This document shows, one piece after another, positions 1 through 8,577 of a stretch of 64,000 nucleotides of DNA; the first letter of the stretch is position 1; every line of letters starts with the position of its first letter. Under the pieces are notes generated by a model that saw nothing but the letters and a program-made list of their open reading frames with translations, did not search any database and was not told where the DNA came from. Both the position numbers and the translations under genes were made by a program. The stretch comes from Octadecabacter algicola (GTDB lineage: Bacteria; Pseudomonadota; Alphaproteobacteria; Rhodobacterales; Rhodobacteraceae): assembly GCF_021532625.1 (NCBI RefSeq), contig NZ_JAKGAR010000002.1:124001-188000 (forward strand). The letters are read 5' to 3'.

Positions 1-255
1 CTGACCCATAAAGGGTCTTACGATGTTGTTGTGTCGAACCCGCCGTTTCATGCTGGCCGTGCTGGCGATCCGGATTTAGGCCGTGGTTTTATCGCCACGG
101 CGGCGAGGATCCTGAAACCGCGTGGCGTGTTTTATATGGTCGCCAACCGCCACCTCCCTTATGAGGCCGATCTCGATGCAAAATTTGCGCGTGTCGAAGA
201 ACTGAACGGATCAGGCGCGTTCAAAACATTCCGTGCGACTCGCCCTCGCCGATAA
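1..255 (+). CDS. RsmC-like rRNA guanine-N2 methyltransferase, C-terminal part
   Basis: The reading frame is open from base 1 and ends with TAA at 253-255, so the gene starts outside the window. The visible 84 residues contain the NPPFH motif, the N6/N2-methyltransferase (D/N)PP(Y/F) catalytic signature, followed by a segment like the end of RsmC-type enzymes (..ARILKPRGVFYMVANRHLPYE..). RsmC methylates G1207 of 16S rRNA using S-adenosylmethionine. Family membership is clear from the motif and the tail; exact target (RsmC or RlmG-like) cannot be decided from this fragment. Confidence 0.75.
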   Translation: MTHKGSYDVVVSNPPFHAGRAGDPDLGRGFIATAARILKPRGVFYMVANRHLPYEADLDAKFARVEELNGSGAFKTFRATRPRR

Positions 256-300
256 TTCCCGCTAGCGTCGTAGCATCTGCGCGGGCGAATAGGAGCCATC

Positions 301-1110
301 ATGTCTTTTTCAATCGACGGTAAAACCGCTATCGTAACGGGGGCCGCCAATGGTGTTGGCCTCGCGATTGGGCGGCATTTTTTGTCTAAGGGTGCGAATG
401 TTATCTTTGCGGATATGGACGAAGAACGCCTAGAGGCAGAGCTTGGGGACGGTAAGGCCGAAACCGAAAGCTATCGAACGTTTGCGTGTGATCTGCGAAA
501 GAAGCTCTCCATCAACAACCTGCTGTCCATGACGATCGATAACTTCGAAAAGGTCGACATCCTTGTGAATGCGTCTCGTCAGATCGTGCCATCCGATCCT
601 CTTGACCCAAAAGAAGACAACGTCGAAACGATGCTGAACCAAAACCTGATGACGTCCCTGCGCCTGACGCAAGCGATATCGAAACGGATGATCAAGCAAG
701 CAAGTGGCGACGAAGAAGACACTGGAAATGTCGGGTCTATCATCAACCTCAGCTCAATCGCGGCGCGCCGGGCCAACCCTGATCTTCTGGGGTATTCGAT
801 CGCGACAGCGGCTCTCGATCAGATGACACGCTCGATGGCCGTGGCTTTGGCTCCGCACCGCATTCGGGTGAATGCCGTTGCGTTCGGGTCAGTCATGTCC
901 TCTAGCCTCAAGCACCAGCTGCGCGACAACGAAGAGTATCGCAGCGACATTATCGACAACACGCCGCTCGGCCGTATCGCGGGCCCAGGGGAGGTTTCAG
1001 ACGCCGTGCAATACCTTGCGTCTGATGCGTCCAGCTTTGTGACAGGTCAGGTGATCACCGTGGACGGTGGCCGAACCTTGATTGATCCGGCCACAGCACC
1101 TGCACATTAA
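301..1110 (+). CDS. SDR-family oxidoreductase lacking the catalytic lysine
   Basis: A 269-residue classical short-chain dehydrogenase/reductase. The Rossmann glycine motif TGAANGVGLAIG is near residue 13, the NAG-type motif is NAS, and the active-site serine lies in LSSIAA. The tyrosine of the YxxxK motif is present but the sequence reads YSIAT, so the lysine that normally lowers the tyrosine pKa and binds NAD(P)(H) ribose is threonine. The C-terminal FVTGQVITVDGG motif is intact. The start ATG has a good upstream AGGAG. Cofactor binding is likely; catalysis is doubtful or altered. Substrate unknown. Confidence 0.85.
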   Translation: MSFSIDGKTAIVTGAANGVGLAIGRHFLSKGANVIFADMDEERLEAELGDGKAETESYRTFACDLRKKLSINNLLSMTIDNFEKVDILVNASRQIVPSDPLDPKEDNVETMLNQNLMTSLRLTQAISKRMIKQASGDEEDTGNVGSIINLSSIAARRANPDLLGYSIATAALDQMTRSMAVALAPHRIRVNAVAFGSVMSSSLKHQLRDNEEYRSDIIDNTPLGRIAGPGEVSDAVQYLASDASSFVTGQVITVDGGRTLIDPATAPAH

Positions 1111-1116
1111 AATCGC

Positions 1117-1506
1117 TTACTCAGGGTGAACCGCGATGCATTGCTGCGTGGTTGCCTGTGCCTGTTGCACAGCGGCTGCACGGCGCTCAGTGAACTGCGC
1201 TAGCTTTCTGCGCTCGTTGGCGATGTCGATTGAGACAGGCTCTTGGCGCGTGAAGGTCTCTGTTTCATCACAGCGGTAACGGAACCTCGTGCCGTCCTCG
1301 CGCACGTCTTCGCAGGTCCTGCGCAGAACACGTACATCTTCGACTTCAACCAAGGCATAACCTCGTTCGATATTGCCGCGGGTGGTCGCTATGAGGCGGT
1401 CTAGTGTGGCTACAGGGCGATTCGCACCGGCGATGCAGCGTTCGCGTGGTGTGCCGCAAGCGGCCAGTACGATGAGAGGGACGAAAACGAGGGTCTTGTA
1501 AAACAT
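1117..1506 (-). CDS. small predicted lipoprotein, unknown function
   Basis: About 129 residues from the ATG at 1506. The N-terminus MFYKTLVFVPLIVLAACGT has a short hydrophobic segment ending in an LAAC lipobox, so it is predicted to be lipid-modified and exported. The mature part has four further cysteines and a charged, probably helical C-terminus (..RKLAQFTERRAAAVQQAQ..). An in-frame upstream start at 1563 would hide the signal peptide and is rejected. It converges on the SDR gene with a 6-bp gap. I do not recognise the family. Confidence 0.65.
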   Translation of the reverse strand: MFYKTLVFVPLIVLAACGTPRERCIAGANRPVATLDRLIATTRGNIERGYALVEVEDVRVLRRTCEDVREDGTRFRYRCDETETFTRQEPVSIDIANERRKLAQFTERRAAAVQQAQATTQQCIAVHPE

Positions 1507-1613
1507 GGGTCTTCCTTTGGCAGCCAAATGGTCGCGTATGTTTGACAGGGTGTTGGCCTGCACGTTTAGTCAATGCTAGTGGTCATTGATAAGCAATAAC
1601 AAGGGTGCGGATC

Positions 1614-2510
1614 ATGGGTCTGGGCGACATGGAAACCGAAAAAAATGAAGCGTCTTCATGGTTTAGAACTTTGCGGGATGAGATCGTAAAGGCCTTTGAG
1701 AATTTAGAAGACAGCCAAGTCACCGGACCATTGTCTGACCAGCCTGCGGGTCGCTTTGAAGTAAGCGAAACCAAACGCAGTGGCGACAGCGGCGAAGATG
1801 CTGGTGGCGGTTTGATGTCAGTGATGCGCGGCGGACGTGTGTTCGAAAAGGTTGGGGTTAATATCTCGACTGTTTATGGCACTTTGGGTGAGCGCGCGCA
1901 GGCTGCCATGATGGCCCGCAAGGGACTGGCAGGAATGGCCGATGACCCACGGTTTTGGGCGTCCGGCATTAGCCTTGTGGCCCATATGCAAAACCCACAT
2001 GCACCTGCGGTGCATATGAATACGCGGATGTTCTGGACGCCCCATGCGTGGTGGTTTGGCGGCGGGTCAGATTTGAACCCATGCCTCGAATACGATGAAG
2101 ACACAGCGCATTTTCATGCCACACAAAAAGCGTGGCTCGATCCCCACGGAGAGGCGCATTATCCTAAGCTAAAGGCATGGGCGGACGAATATTTCTACAT
2201 TCCCCATCGTCATCGTGCACGCGGCGTTGGCGGTGTTTTCATGGATGATCACTGCAGCGGTGACTGGGTGGCCGATTTCAAGCTTACTCAGGACTTGGGC
2301 AATGCGTTCCTGCCGGCTTATGTTCCGCTCGTTGAAAAACGCAAAGGCACGCAGTGGAATGACGCGGATAAGGATGCGCAGCTGGTGCATCGTGGGCTCT
2401 ATGCCGAATACAATCTTGTTTATGATCGTGGCACAAAGTTTGGTCTCGAAACTGGCCATGATGCGAATGCAGTGCTGATGAGCCTGCCACCTTTGGCAAA
2501 ATGGGTCTGA
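1614..2510 (+). CDS. hemF: aerobic coproporphyrinogen III oxidase
   Basis: HemF oxidatively decarboxylates coproporphyrinogen III to protoporphyrinogen IX using O2 in the cytoplasm. About 298 residues, the usual family length. Recognisable family blocks are HMNTRMFW, the GGGSDLNP segment and GVGGVFMDD, with a C-terminal YNLVYDRGTKFGLETGH block. The start could be 1614 (AAGGG at -10) or 1629 (METEKNE); I prefer 1614. It lies in a haem group with hemE (convergent) and hemC. Being the oxygen-dependent enzyme, it would be complemented by a hemN elsewhere if the organism grows without oxygen. Confidence 0.95.
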   Translation: MGLGDMETEKNEASSWFRTLRDEIVKAFENLEDSQVTGPLSDQPAGRFEVSETKRSGDSGEDAGGGLMSVMRGGRVFEKVGVNISTVYGTLGERAQAAMMARKGLAGMADDPRFWASGISLVAHMQNPHAPAVHMNTRMFWTPHAWWFGGGSDLNPCLEYDEDTAHFHATQKAWLDPHGEAHYPKLKAWADEYFYIPHRHRARGVGGVFMDDHCSGDWVADFKLTQDLGNAFLPAYVPLVEKRKGTQWNDADKDAQLVHRGLYAEYNLVYDRGTKFGLETGHDANAVLMSLPPLAKWV

Positions 2511-2521
2511 CGGAACGACGC

Positions 2522-2545
2522 TCTTGAGGTCCTTCGACCTCAAGA
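2522..2545. terminator. hairpin between convergent hemF and hemE
   Basis: A perfect 10-bp inverted repeat (TCTTGAGGTC / GACCTCAAGA) with a four-base loop lies 11 bp after hemF and 19 bp after hemE. There is no clear T run on either side, so it is a candidate shared 3'-end structure rather than a textbook intrinsic terminator. Confidence 0.5.
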
Positions 2546-2564
2546 CGCCCCGCCCGCCATCCCG

Positions 2565-3599
2565 TTAATTGCCGCGGACGGTATCGATCATCAGTTGTAC
2601 ATTCTCAGGGTCTGCATCAGGCGTGATGCCGTGGCCGAGGTTGAAAATATGCGGGCCGTTGCTAAGCGCGTCGACAATACGGCGCGTTTCGCTGACCAGA
2701 TCATCCCCGCCCGTAACCATATGCGATGATTTCAGGTTTCCTTGAACACAACCGTTGACCTGAACTTTTTCCGCGGCCCAATGGACTGTCACGCCATCAT
2801 CGAGTGCGATGCAGTCTGCACCAATAGCTGCATGTAGCCCGACGTATTTTTCCCCTGCACCGCGTGGAAAGGCGATGATCGGCGTTGTTGGATGTTTCGC
2901 CTTAAGCGCCGCGACGATCTGAGCCATTGGTTTGACCGAATAATTCAGGAAATCAGACCCCTGCAGAGATCCGGCCCAGCTGTCGAAGAGTTTCACCACT
3001 TCGGCACCAGCTTTGATCTGTTCAGAAAGATAATCGATTGTCCCTTCGGTGATGCGATCCAAAAGAGCTTCGAAGACGTCTTTGTTCGCATCTTTCAGCG
3101 CGTGTGCCGGTCCTTGGTCAGGGGTGCCTTTACCTGCAACCATATAAGTCGCGACCGTCCAAGGCGCGCCCGCAAAACCGATCAAAGTTGTTTCGTCTGG
3201 CAGTTCGCGGGACAGGATTTTGACGGTTTCATAGATAGGGGACAGCGTGTCGTGGATCGCGGTCACAGGCTTCAACACGTCAAGTTCTTCAGCGGAGGTG
3301 ATTGTCGAAAGCCGTGGACCTTCGCCCGTCACAAACCACAAATCTGCGCCTAAAGCCTGTGGCAGCAACAGGATGTCCGCGAACAGGATTGCTGCGTCGA
3401 ATCCGTAGCGGCGGATTGGTTGCAGGGTCACTTCGGCGGCAAGTTCGGGATTGTAGCACAATGACAGGAAATCGCCGGCCTGAGCACGCGTTGCTTTGTA
3501 CTCCGGTAGATACCGCCCTGCCTGACGCATCATCCAGATCGGTGGCGTTGGCAGTGTTTCTCCTGCAAGGGCTCGAAGTATGGTTTTTTGCGTGCTCAT
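2565..3599 (-). CDS. hemE: uroporphyrinogen decarboxylase
   Basis: HemE removes four carboxyl groups from uroporphyrinogen III to give coproporphyrinogen III. It is 344 residues, normal for the family. Both family signatures are visible: [16 protein letters not shown] near residue 20 and [14 protein letters not shown] near residue 140. The ATG is preceded by AGGAGG at ideal spacing. It is divergent from hemC, so the two genes share the 92-bp region 3600-3691, which also holds the near-palindrome TTGCGG-CT-CCGCAA at 3635-3648. Confidence 0.96.
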   Translation of the reverse strand: MSTQKTILRALAGETLPTPPIWMMRQAGRYLPEYKATRAQAGDFLSLCYNPELAAEVTLQPIRRYGFDAAILFADILLLPQALGADLWFVTGEGPRLSTITSAEELDVLKPVTAIHDTLSPIYETVKILSRELPDETTLIGFAGAPWTVATYMVAGKGTPDQGPAHALKDANKDVFEALLDRITEGTIDYLSEQIKAGAEVVKLFDSWAGSLQGSDFLNYSVKPMAQIVAALKAKHPTTPIIAFPRGAGEKYVGLHAAIGADCIALDDGVTVHWAAEKVQVNGCVQGNLKSSHMVTGGDDLVSETRRIVDALSNGPHIFNLGHGITPDADPENVQLMIDTVRGN

Positions 3600-3656
3600 C
3601 TGGGCCTCCTAAAGCTGAATGGAGGTCTGTGGTTTGCGGCTCCGCAAGTCAAGGGA

Positions 3657-3685
3657 TTGTAAGGCCGCTAGGGCGCGGCTAATTG
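3657..3685 (+). promoter_or_regulatory. candidate hemC promoter
   Basis: TTGTAA (3657-3662), a 17-bp spacer and TAATTG (3680-3685). The predicted transcription start falls at about 3691-3692, on the hemC ATG, and no Shine-Dalgarno sequence precedes that ATG, so a leaderless transcript is possible. Confidence 0.4.
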
Positions 3686-3691
3686 TGCTTT

Positions 3692-4657
3692 ATGGATTAT
3701 GAATTGCCCTCTGCCGTCGCGCCGCTGAAAATTGGCACCCGTGGATCACCGCTTGCGCTTGCGCAAGCTCACGAGACCAAAAACCGTTTGATGACGGCGT
3801 TTGACCTGCCTGACGACGCTTTTGAAATCTGCGTTATCAAGACCACTGGCGATGATCGCATGTTGATTGATGCTGATATTGCGCTCAAGACAATTGGCAA
3901 TAAGGGGTTGTTCACAAAAGAAATCGAAGAAGCCATGTTGGCCGGACGTATCGATATTGCGGTGCATTCGACTAAAGACATGCCAGTAGAGCAGCCAGAC
4001 GGGCTGGTGTTGGATGTCTTCCTGCCGCGCGAAGATTCGCGGGATGCATTCGTTTCGATTAAACACGCGGGGATCGCTGAATTGCCGCAGGGCGCTGTTG
4101 TCGGCACATCTAGTCTGCGTCGCCGTGCGCAATTGTTGGCCAAACGGCCCGATTTGCAGGTGGTCGAATTTCGCGGCAACGTTCAGACACGTCTTAAGAA
4201 ACTTGGTGATGGCGTGGCTGACGCGACATTCTTGGCAATGGCTGGGCTGAACCGGATGGACATGGGCGTTCATGCGACATGCGCCATTGACGTTGATGAA
4301 ATGTTGCCTGCCATTGCCCAAGGTACGATCAGTATTGAACGCCGCGCTGATGATCTGCGGGCGAAGGGCATGTTGGCCGCAATCCATGATGTCGCGGCTG
4401 GTCAGCAGATGGCCGCCGAACGGGCATTCTTGGGGGCGCTGGACGGATCTTGTGAAACACCGATTGCAGGGCTGGCTTTGATTGATGGCGATGAAATCTG
4501 GCTGCGCGGAGAGATTTTGAAACCTGACGGCAGTCAGGTTTTCACAGGCGAACGACGCGGTGCGATTGCGGATGGTGCGGCTATGGGCAAATCACTGGCG
4601 CAGGAATTGTTAGATCAAGCTGGACCAGACTTTTTTGAGGCTGTGTCTGCAGGGTGA
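3692..4657 (+). CDS. hemC: porphobilinogen deaminase (hydroxymethylbilane synthase)
   Basis: HemC polymerises four porphobilinogen units into hydroxymethylbilane. The product is 321 residues from the ATG at 3692. Visible blocks are KIGTRGSPLALAQA at the N-terminus, VHSTKDMP, SSLRRRAQL and GNVQTRLKKL in the substrate-binding part, and GALDGSCETPIAG, whose cysteine carries the dipyrromethane cofactor. A TTG nine bases upstream is in frame but less likely. It is read away from hemE and followed by an intrinsic terminator. Confidence 0.96.
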   Translation: MDYELPSAVAPLKIGTRGSPLALAQAHETKNRLMTAFDLPDDAFEICVIKTTGDDRMLIDADIALKTIGNKGLFTKEIEEAMLAGRIDIAVHSTKDMPVEQPDGLVLDVFLPREDSRDAFVSIKHAGIAELPQGAVVGTSSLRRRAQLLAKRPDLQVVEFRGNVQTRLKKLGDGVADATFLAMAGLNRMDMGVHATCAIDVDEMLPAIAQGTISIERRADDLRAKGMLAAIHDVAAGQQMAAERAFLGALDGSCETPIAGLALIDGDEIWLRGEILKPDGSQVFTGERRGAIADGAAMGKSLAQELLDQAGPDFFEAVSAG

Positions 4658-4660
4658 GTG

Positions 4661-4686
4661 AAGCCCGTTTCGCGGGTTTTGTTTTT
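4661..4686 (+). terminator. intrinsic terminator of hemC
   Basis: AAGCCCG-TTTCG-CGGGTT hairpin followed directly by TTTGTTTTT, starting four bases after the hemC stop codon. Confidence 0.75.
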
Positions 4687-4944
4687 GCCTGCTGAAGTTT
4701 CTTAAGGACCGCTTTGATTGCGAAGGGATCATTTGCCTGTGGCACATGGGAAATTCGGTTTTTGCATTAAGTTTAGCCTACATTTCAACCTTGTCTTGTC
4801 GCACCCCTGTCGCAAAAGAAATCTGATCTAGGTTCGTCGCGGTCGTAGAGTTTCGACTCGGCAAGGGGAACTTGAAGCCAAAAAAAATCTATATCGCAGC
4901 CCGTTTTACAAAAGCTTCACTGTTCAAAGTTTCATAGTTCACAT
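4687..4944. other. intergenic region without a recognisable gene
   Basis: About 260 bp between the hemC terminator and the arsenic operon. No open frame with a ribosome binding site and no strong hairpin was seen. It presumably carries the arsenic operon promoter near its right end. Confidence 0.5.
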
Positions 4945-4962
4945 ATTCATGAAGTATGGAAT
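4945..4962. promoter_or_regulatory. candidate ArsR operator over the arsR-arsC start
   Basis: An imperfect dyad with outer arms ATTC and GAAT (ATTCAT...ATGGAAT) overlaps the start codon at 4956. ArsR-family operators are often ATTC/GAAT-type dyads placed on their own promoter. No Shine-Dalgarno sequence is seen and an AT-rich -10-like CATATT lies about 10 bp before the ATG, so a leaderless message under autorepression is plausible. Weakly supported. Confidence 0.35.
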
Positions 4963-5795
4963 CAGTTATACCCCAACGCCTCTCAACACTTGGTCACCCT
5001 CAACGGCTGGCTGTCTTTCGGTTGTTGATGCGCCGTTACCCAGACCGCGTTCCGGCCACCGAGCTGGCTCAAGCGCTTGAGTTGAAGCCAAACACGCTCT
5101 CCACCTATGTCAACGCTCTGATGCAGGCCGGATTGGTGAGCCAAGAACGTGTGGGAACATCATTGCGTTACGCGATCGACCTGAATGTAACCCGCGAGAC
5201 GATCGACTACCTCTTGCACGACTGTTGCAGAGGGCACCCTGAAATTTGCACGCCCAATGCCTATTCCTCGTCTTTCGGAGACAAATTAGAGATCGGCCGG
5301 AAATTTAATGTTCTCTTCATTTGCACAGGCAATTCCGCACGTTCCATCTTTGCGGAATCCATCCTGCGCGACATCGCGGGGGATCGTTTTGTGGCTTATT
5401 CGTCGGGAACAAGACCGCGCTCGGAGCTGAACCCCTTTGCGCTCGATGTGCTGGCGCAGAATGGGCACGACGTCTCTGTCCTTCGGGCCAAGAATATTTC
5501 CGAGTTTCAGGGGCCAGATGCTCCGCAATTCGATTTCGTTTTCACTGTCTGCGATCAGGCCGCCAACGAGGAATGCCCCGCATGGCAAGGCCAGACCATC
5601 AGCGCGCATTGGGGGCTCCCTGATCCCGTGAAGGTCGAAGGAACGGACGCCGAAAAGAGCCTCGCATTCCATCAGATCTACGGCGCGCTTCGCAACCGGA
5701 TGACGGGTTTCACGGCCCTGCCTATTGCGTCGCTCGACCGAATTTCCCTCCAAAAAGCAGTCGATAATATCGGCCAATCCAACACCGAAGGATGA
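4956..5795 (+). CDS. ArsR repressor fused to low-MW-phosphatase-type arsenate reductase ArsC
   Basis: A 279-residue two-domain protein. Residues about 5-90 form an ArsR-type winged helix; just after it a cysteine group (C90, C91, C98, in DCCRGHPEIC) is placed to bind As(III). Residues about 117-260 are an arsenate reductase of the low-molecular-weight tyrosine phosphatase fold: P-loop CTGNSARS (C123) and a second redox pair in VCDQAANEECP, equivalent to the Cys82/Cys89 pair of thioredoxin-coupled ArsC. It should sense arsenite and reduce arsenate in one chain. It heads an operon with the arsenic GAPDH and arsJ, five bp upstream of the former. Confidence 0.88.
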   Translation: MESVIPQRLSTLGHPQRLAVFRLLMRRYPDRVPATELAQALELKPNTLSTYVNALMQAGLVSQERVGTSLRYAIDLNVTRETIDYLLHDCCRGHPEICTPNAYSSSFGDKLEIGRKFNVLFICTGNSARSIFAESILRDIAGDRFVAYSSGTRPRSELNPFALDVLAQNGHDVSVLRAKNISEFQGPDAPQFDFVFTVCDQAANEECPAWQGQTISAHWGLPDPVKVEGTDAEKSLAFHQIYGALRNRMTGFTALPIASLDRISLQKAVDNIGQSNTEG

Positions 5796-5800
5796 CTTAG

Positions 5801-6799
5801 ATGACCGTTTACGCCCTAAATGGCCTTGGCCGTATTGGTAAACTCGCCCTGAAACCCTTGCTAGCACGCGGTGCCAAAATCGCATGGATCAACGATGCGG
5901 TTGGCGACCCTGAAATGCACGCCCATCTGCTGGAGTTCGATACAGTCCACGGCCGCTGGAACGCCGAATTCGCCCATGACGCGGACAGCGTCACCATTGA
6001 TGGCACCCGCCTTCCGTTCATCGGAACCCGCGACCTTGGCGCACTGCCACTCGAAGGTGTTGATGTAGTAATCGACTGCACCGGAGTTTTTAAAACCGAA
6101 GAGAAACTCGCGCCATATTTCGACGCGGGCGTCAAAAAAGTTGTCGTTTCTGCGCCGGTCAAGGATGGCGATGCCGCGAATATCGTATTCGGTGTGAATG
6201 ACGATACCTACCAGCCAGACCGCCACCGCATCGTTACCGCCGCCAGCTGCACTACCAACTGCCTCGCTCCCGTGGTCAAGGTCATCCACGAAAACCTGAA
6301 GATCAAACACGGCTCCATCACGACCATTCATGATGTGACCAATACGCAAACCATCGTGGATCGTCCTGCCAAGGACTTGCGCCGTGCGCGTTCGGCCCTC
6401 AATTCGCTGATCCCAACAACAACCGGCAGCGCCACGGCAATCACGTTGATCTATCCTGAACTAACGGGTCGCCTCAACGGGCATGCAGTCCGTGTTCCGC
6501 TGCTTAACGCGTCACTGACCGATTGCGTTTTTGAAGTGGAGCGTGAAACCACCGCAGAAGAGGTGAACGCCCTGTTCAAAGCCGCGTCTGATGGGCCATT
6601 GAAGGGTATCTTGGGCTACGAAGAGCGCCCGCTGGTCTCTACTGATTATACCAACGATGAACGCTCCAGTATCGTCGACGCCCCGTCAACGATGGTTATC
6701 AATGGCACACAGGTGAAAATCTACGCGTGGTATGACAACGAAATGGGCTATGCGCACCGTCTGGTGGACGTGGCTTACATGGTTGGTGACAGCCTGTGA
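5801..6799 (+). CDS. arsenic-operon glyceraldehyde-3-phosphate dehydrogenase
   Basis: A 332-residue GAPDH-family protein with [13 protein letters not shown] at the N-terminus and the catalytic [10 protein letters not shown] block. Adjacent to arsJ, its known role is to make 1-arseno-3-phosphoglycerate from glyceraldehyde 3-phosphate and arsenate, the labile organoarsenical that ArsJ exports. The glycolytic housekeeping role cannot be excluded by sequence alone, but the operon context and the 4-bp overlap with arsJ strongly favour the arsenic function. A GGA ribosome-binding element sits before the ATG. Confidence 0.88.
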   Translation: MTVYALNGLGRIGKLALKPLLARGAKIAWINDAVGDPEMHAHLLEFDTVHGRWNAEFAHDADSVTIDGTRLPFIGTRDLGALPLEGVDVVIDCTGVFKTEEKLAPYFDAGVKKVVVSAPVKDGDAANIVFGVNDDTYQPDRHRIVTAASCTTNCLAPVVKVIHENLKIKHGSITTIHDVTNTQTIVDRPAKDLRRARSALNSLIPTTTGSATAITLIYPELTGRLNGHAVRVPLLNASLTDCVFEVERETTAEEVNALFKAASDGPLKGILGYEERPLVSTDYTNDERSSIVDAPSTMVINGTQVKIYAWYDNEMGYAHRLVDVAYMVGDSL

Positions 6800-8079
6800 G
6801 CGACACGTCATCGCAGCCTGAGGGTCTGTCGGCCTACATTGCAGTCACTGCGGCCTACTGGGCGTTTATGCTGACCGACGGCGCGTTGCGCATGCTGGTG
6901 CTGCTGCACTTTCATACGCTGGGTTTCTCAGCCGTTCAGCTTGCCTATCTCTTCGTGCTTTATGAAATTGCGGGCGTCGTCACGAATCTTTGTGCGGGCT
7001 GGATTGCTGCACGGTTCGGGCTGACATCAACGCTCTATGCCGGTTTGGGACTGCAAGTATTGGCTTTGTTGGCTTTGACACAGCTTGATCCGGCTTGGGC
7101 GCTTGGCACATCCGTGGTCTTTGTGATGTTGGTGCAAGGCGCGAGTGGTGTGGCCAAAGATCTGGCCAAGATGTCGTCGAAATCGGCGGTTAAATTACTG
7201 GCCCCGACCGAAGGCGGCGGGTTGTTCCGCTGGGTCGCACTCCTGACGGGGTCTAAGAACATGGTGAAAGGCGCGGGTTTCTTCTTAGGGGCTGCTCTTC
7301 TGGCAGCCGTTGGTTTCGTCTGGGCGGTGCTCGGCATGGCTGCGATCCTGTTCGTAATCCTGCTCGCGGTTCTAACCGTTATGCCCGACGGTTTGCCCAA
7401 AGGCAGCAAAGGCACCAAATTCTCCGAGGTATTTTCCAAGTCGGCAAATGTGAACTGGCTTAGCGCCGCTCGGGTCTTTTTGTTTGGCGCGCGCGACGTC
7501 TGGTTTGTCGTCGGAATCCCCATCTATTTCTACGCAGTCTTGTCTGATGGCACGACAGAAGGGAACCGCACGGCATTCTTCCTCATTGGGACGTTCATGG
7601 CGGTCTGGGTGATCTTGTACGGCTTGGTGCAGGCTAACGCGCCGCGGATTCTACGTGCAAAAACGCGGTCGGAACATGAGTTGATCGGTGCCGCCCGCAA
7701 ATGGGCTTGGGGTCTTGCCCTTGTGCCTGCGGCGCTCACCTGCGCCGCGCTCGCCGCAGAAGGGCCTCAAACATGGCTAACGATTAGCATCGTGGTTGGA
7801 TTGCTGACGTTCGGGGCTGTCTTTGCCGTGAATTCCTCTCTCCATTCCTATCTCATCTTGTCCTTTACCAAGGCAGAGCGGGTTACGATGGATGTGGGAT
7901 TCTATTACATGGCTAACGCAGCGGGTCGTCTTGCAGGAACGCTGTTGTCCGGTTTCACCTATCAGGTCGGTGGGCTGCCACTGATGCTGGGCGTCGCGGC
8001 TGTTATGGTTGCGCTTTCTGCTGTGATGGTTGGCTTTTTAAGACCCGAACATGAGCCACCATTATCTCAAGCGCGATGA
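6796..8079 (+). CDS. arsJ: ArsJ organoarsenical efflux permease (MFS)
   Basis: A 427-residue major-facilitator protein with about 12 hydrophobic segments; the start GTG overlaps the GAPDH stop by four bases (GTGA), so translation is coupled. ArsJ exports 1-arseno-3-phosphoglycerate, giving arsenate resistance through futile-cycle-free extrusion after hydrolysis outside. Family blocks visible are [20 protein letters not shown] and the loop [25 protein letters not shown], which is characteristic of ArsJ rather than of other MFS drug pumps. Last gene of the arsenic operon. Confidence 0.9.
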   Translation: MSDTSSQPEGLSAYIAVTAAYWAFMLTDGALRMLVLLHFHTLGFSAVQLAYLFVLYEIAGVVTNLCAGWIAARFGLTSTLYAGLGLQVLALLALTQLDPAWALGTSVVFVMLVQGASGVAKDLAKMSSKSAVKLLAPTEGGGLFRWVALLTGSKNMVKGAGFFLGAALLAAVGFVWAVLGMAAILFVILLAVLTVMPDGLPKGSKGTKFSEVFSKSANVNWLSAARVFLFGARDVWFVVGIPIYFYAVLSDGTTEGNRTAFFLIGTFMAVWVILYGLVQANAPRILRAKTRSEHELIGAARKWAWGLALVPAALTCAALAAEGPQTWLTISIVVGLLTFGAVFAVNSSLHSYLILSFTKAERVTMDVGFYYMANAAGRLAGTLLSGFTYQVGGLPLMLGVAAVMVALSAVMVGFLRPEHEPPLSQAR

Positions 8080-8137
8080 CAACGTGATGGCCCGCGCATG
8101 AATTTCCGCTATGCGGACAAAGCGACAACTGCAAACG

Positions 8138-8431
8138 TTAGGGTTTGGGGTACTCAGAAAGCCATACTTCCATACCAACTTTCACGAGTGTTTGCATCGC
8201 GGAGACAGAAAGGATGGCTCCGCCACCAGTCGCGTCCGGCCTTAGGCTAAAACCGATGTCAGCAACGTAGCTCCCCTTCGGAAGATTCGTTCCGTCTTTC
8301 TCAAGCCAGCGTTCAAATTCAAAGAGTTGGGCCGGTAATTCCCAGCCATCATCGCAAAGCCATGCTATAGATTTTGGCTTCTCTTTAGAGGGGGCGGCTT
8401 CCTCTAAGCTGGCAAAAATATTGATGGGCAC
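8138..8431 (-). CDS. hypothetical protein, 97 residues
   Basis: A small soluble protein, MPINIFASLEEAAPSKEK at the N-terminus, with alternating strand-like segments (GSYVADIGFSLRPDATGGG). No signal peptide, membrane span or known motif. It stands alone on the minus strand between arsJ and the FAD-linked oxidase. The reading frame is clean and has plausible composition, but the family is not recognised. Confidence 0.55.
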   Translation of the reverse strand: MPINIFASLEEAAPSKEKPKSIAWLCDDGWELPAQLFEFERWLEKDGTNLPKGSYVADIGFSLRPDATGGGAILSVSAMQTLVKVGMEVWLSEYPKP

Positions 8432-8533
8432 TCAGAACCTCATTTCTTAACGATGTGATCAGGATGCAAGCAATACAAGGCGCAAAACAAGAGGAATTCG
8501 TTGAGGCTTCTGGCAATCAATTACTGATCAAAT

Positions 8534-8551
8534 GGGCTCAAAGCGGACATT
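8534..8551 (-). repeat. dispersed intergenic repeat, copy 1
   Basis: Read on the minus strand this is an 18-mer beginning AATGTCCGCTT and ending GAGCCC. It matches the copy at 52419-52436 at 17 of 18 positions; the AATGTCCGCTT core also occurs at 53771. All copies are intergenic. Confidence 0.6.
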
Positions 8552-8577
8552 CCCATTCCTTCCCATTCCTTCCCATT
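8550..8577. repeat. 10-bp tandem repeat at the oxidase stop codon
   Basis: Nearly three tandem copies of TTCCCATTCC; the last, truncated copy contains the stop codon of the minus-strand oxidase gene (8576-8578). Confidence 0.7.
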
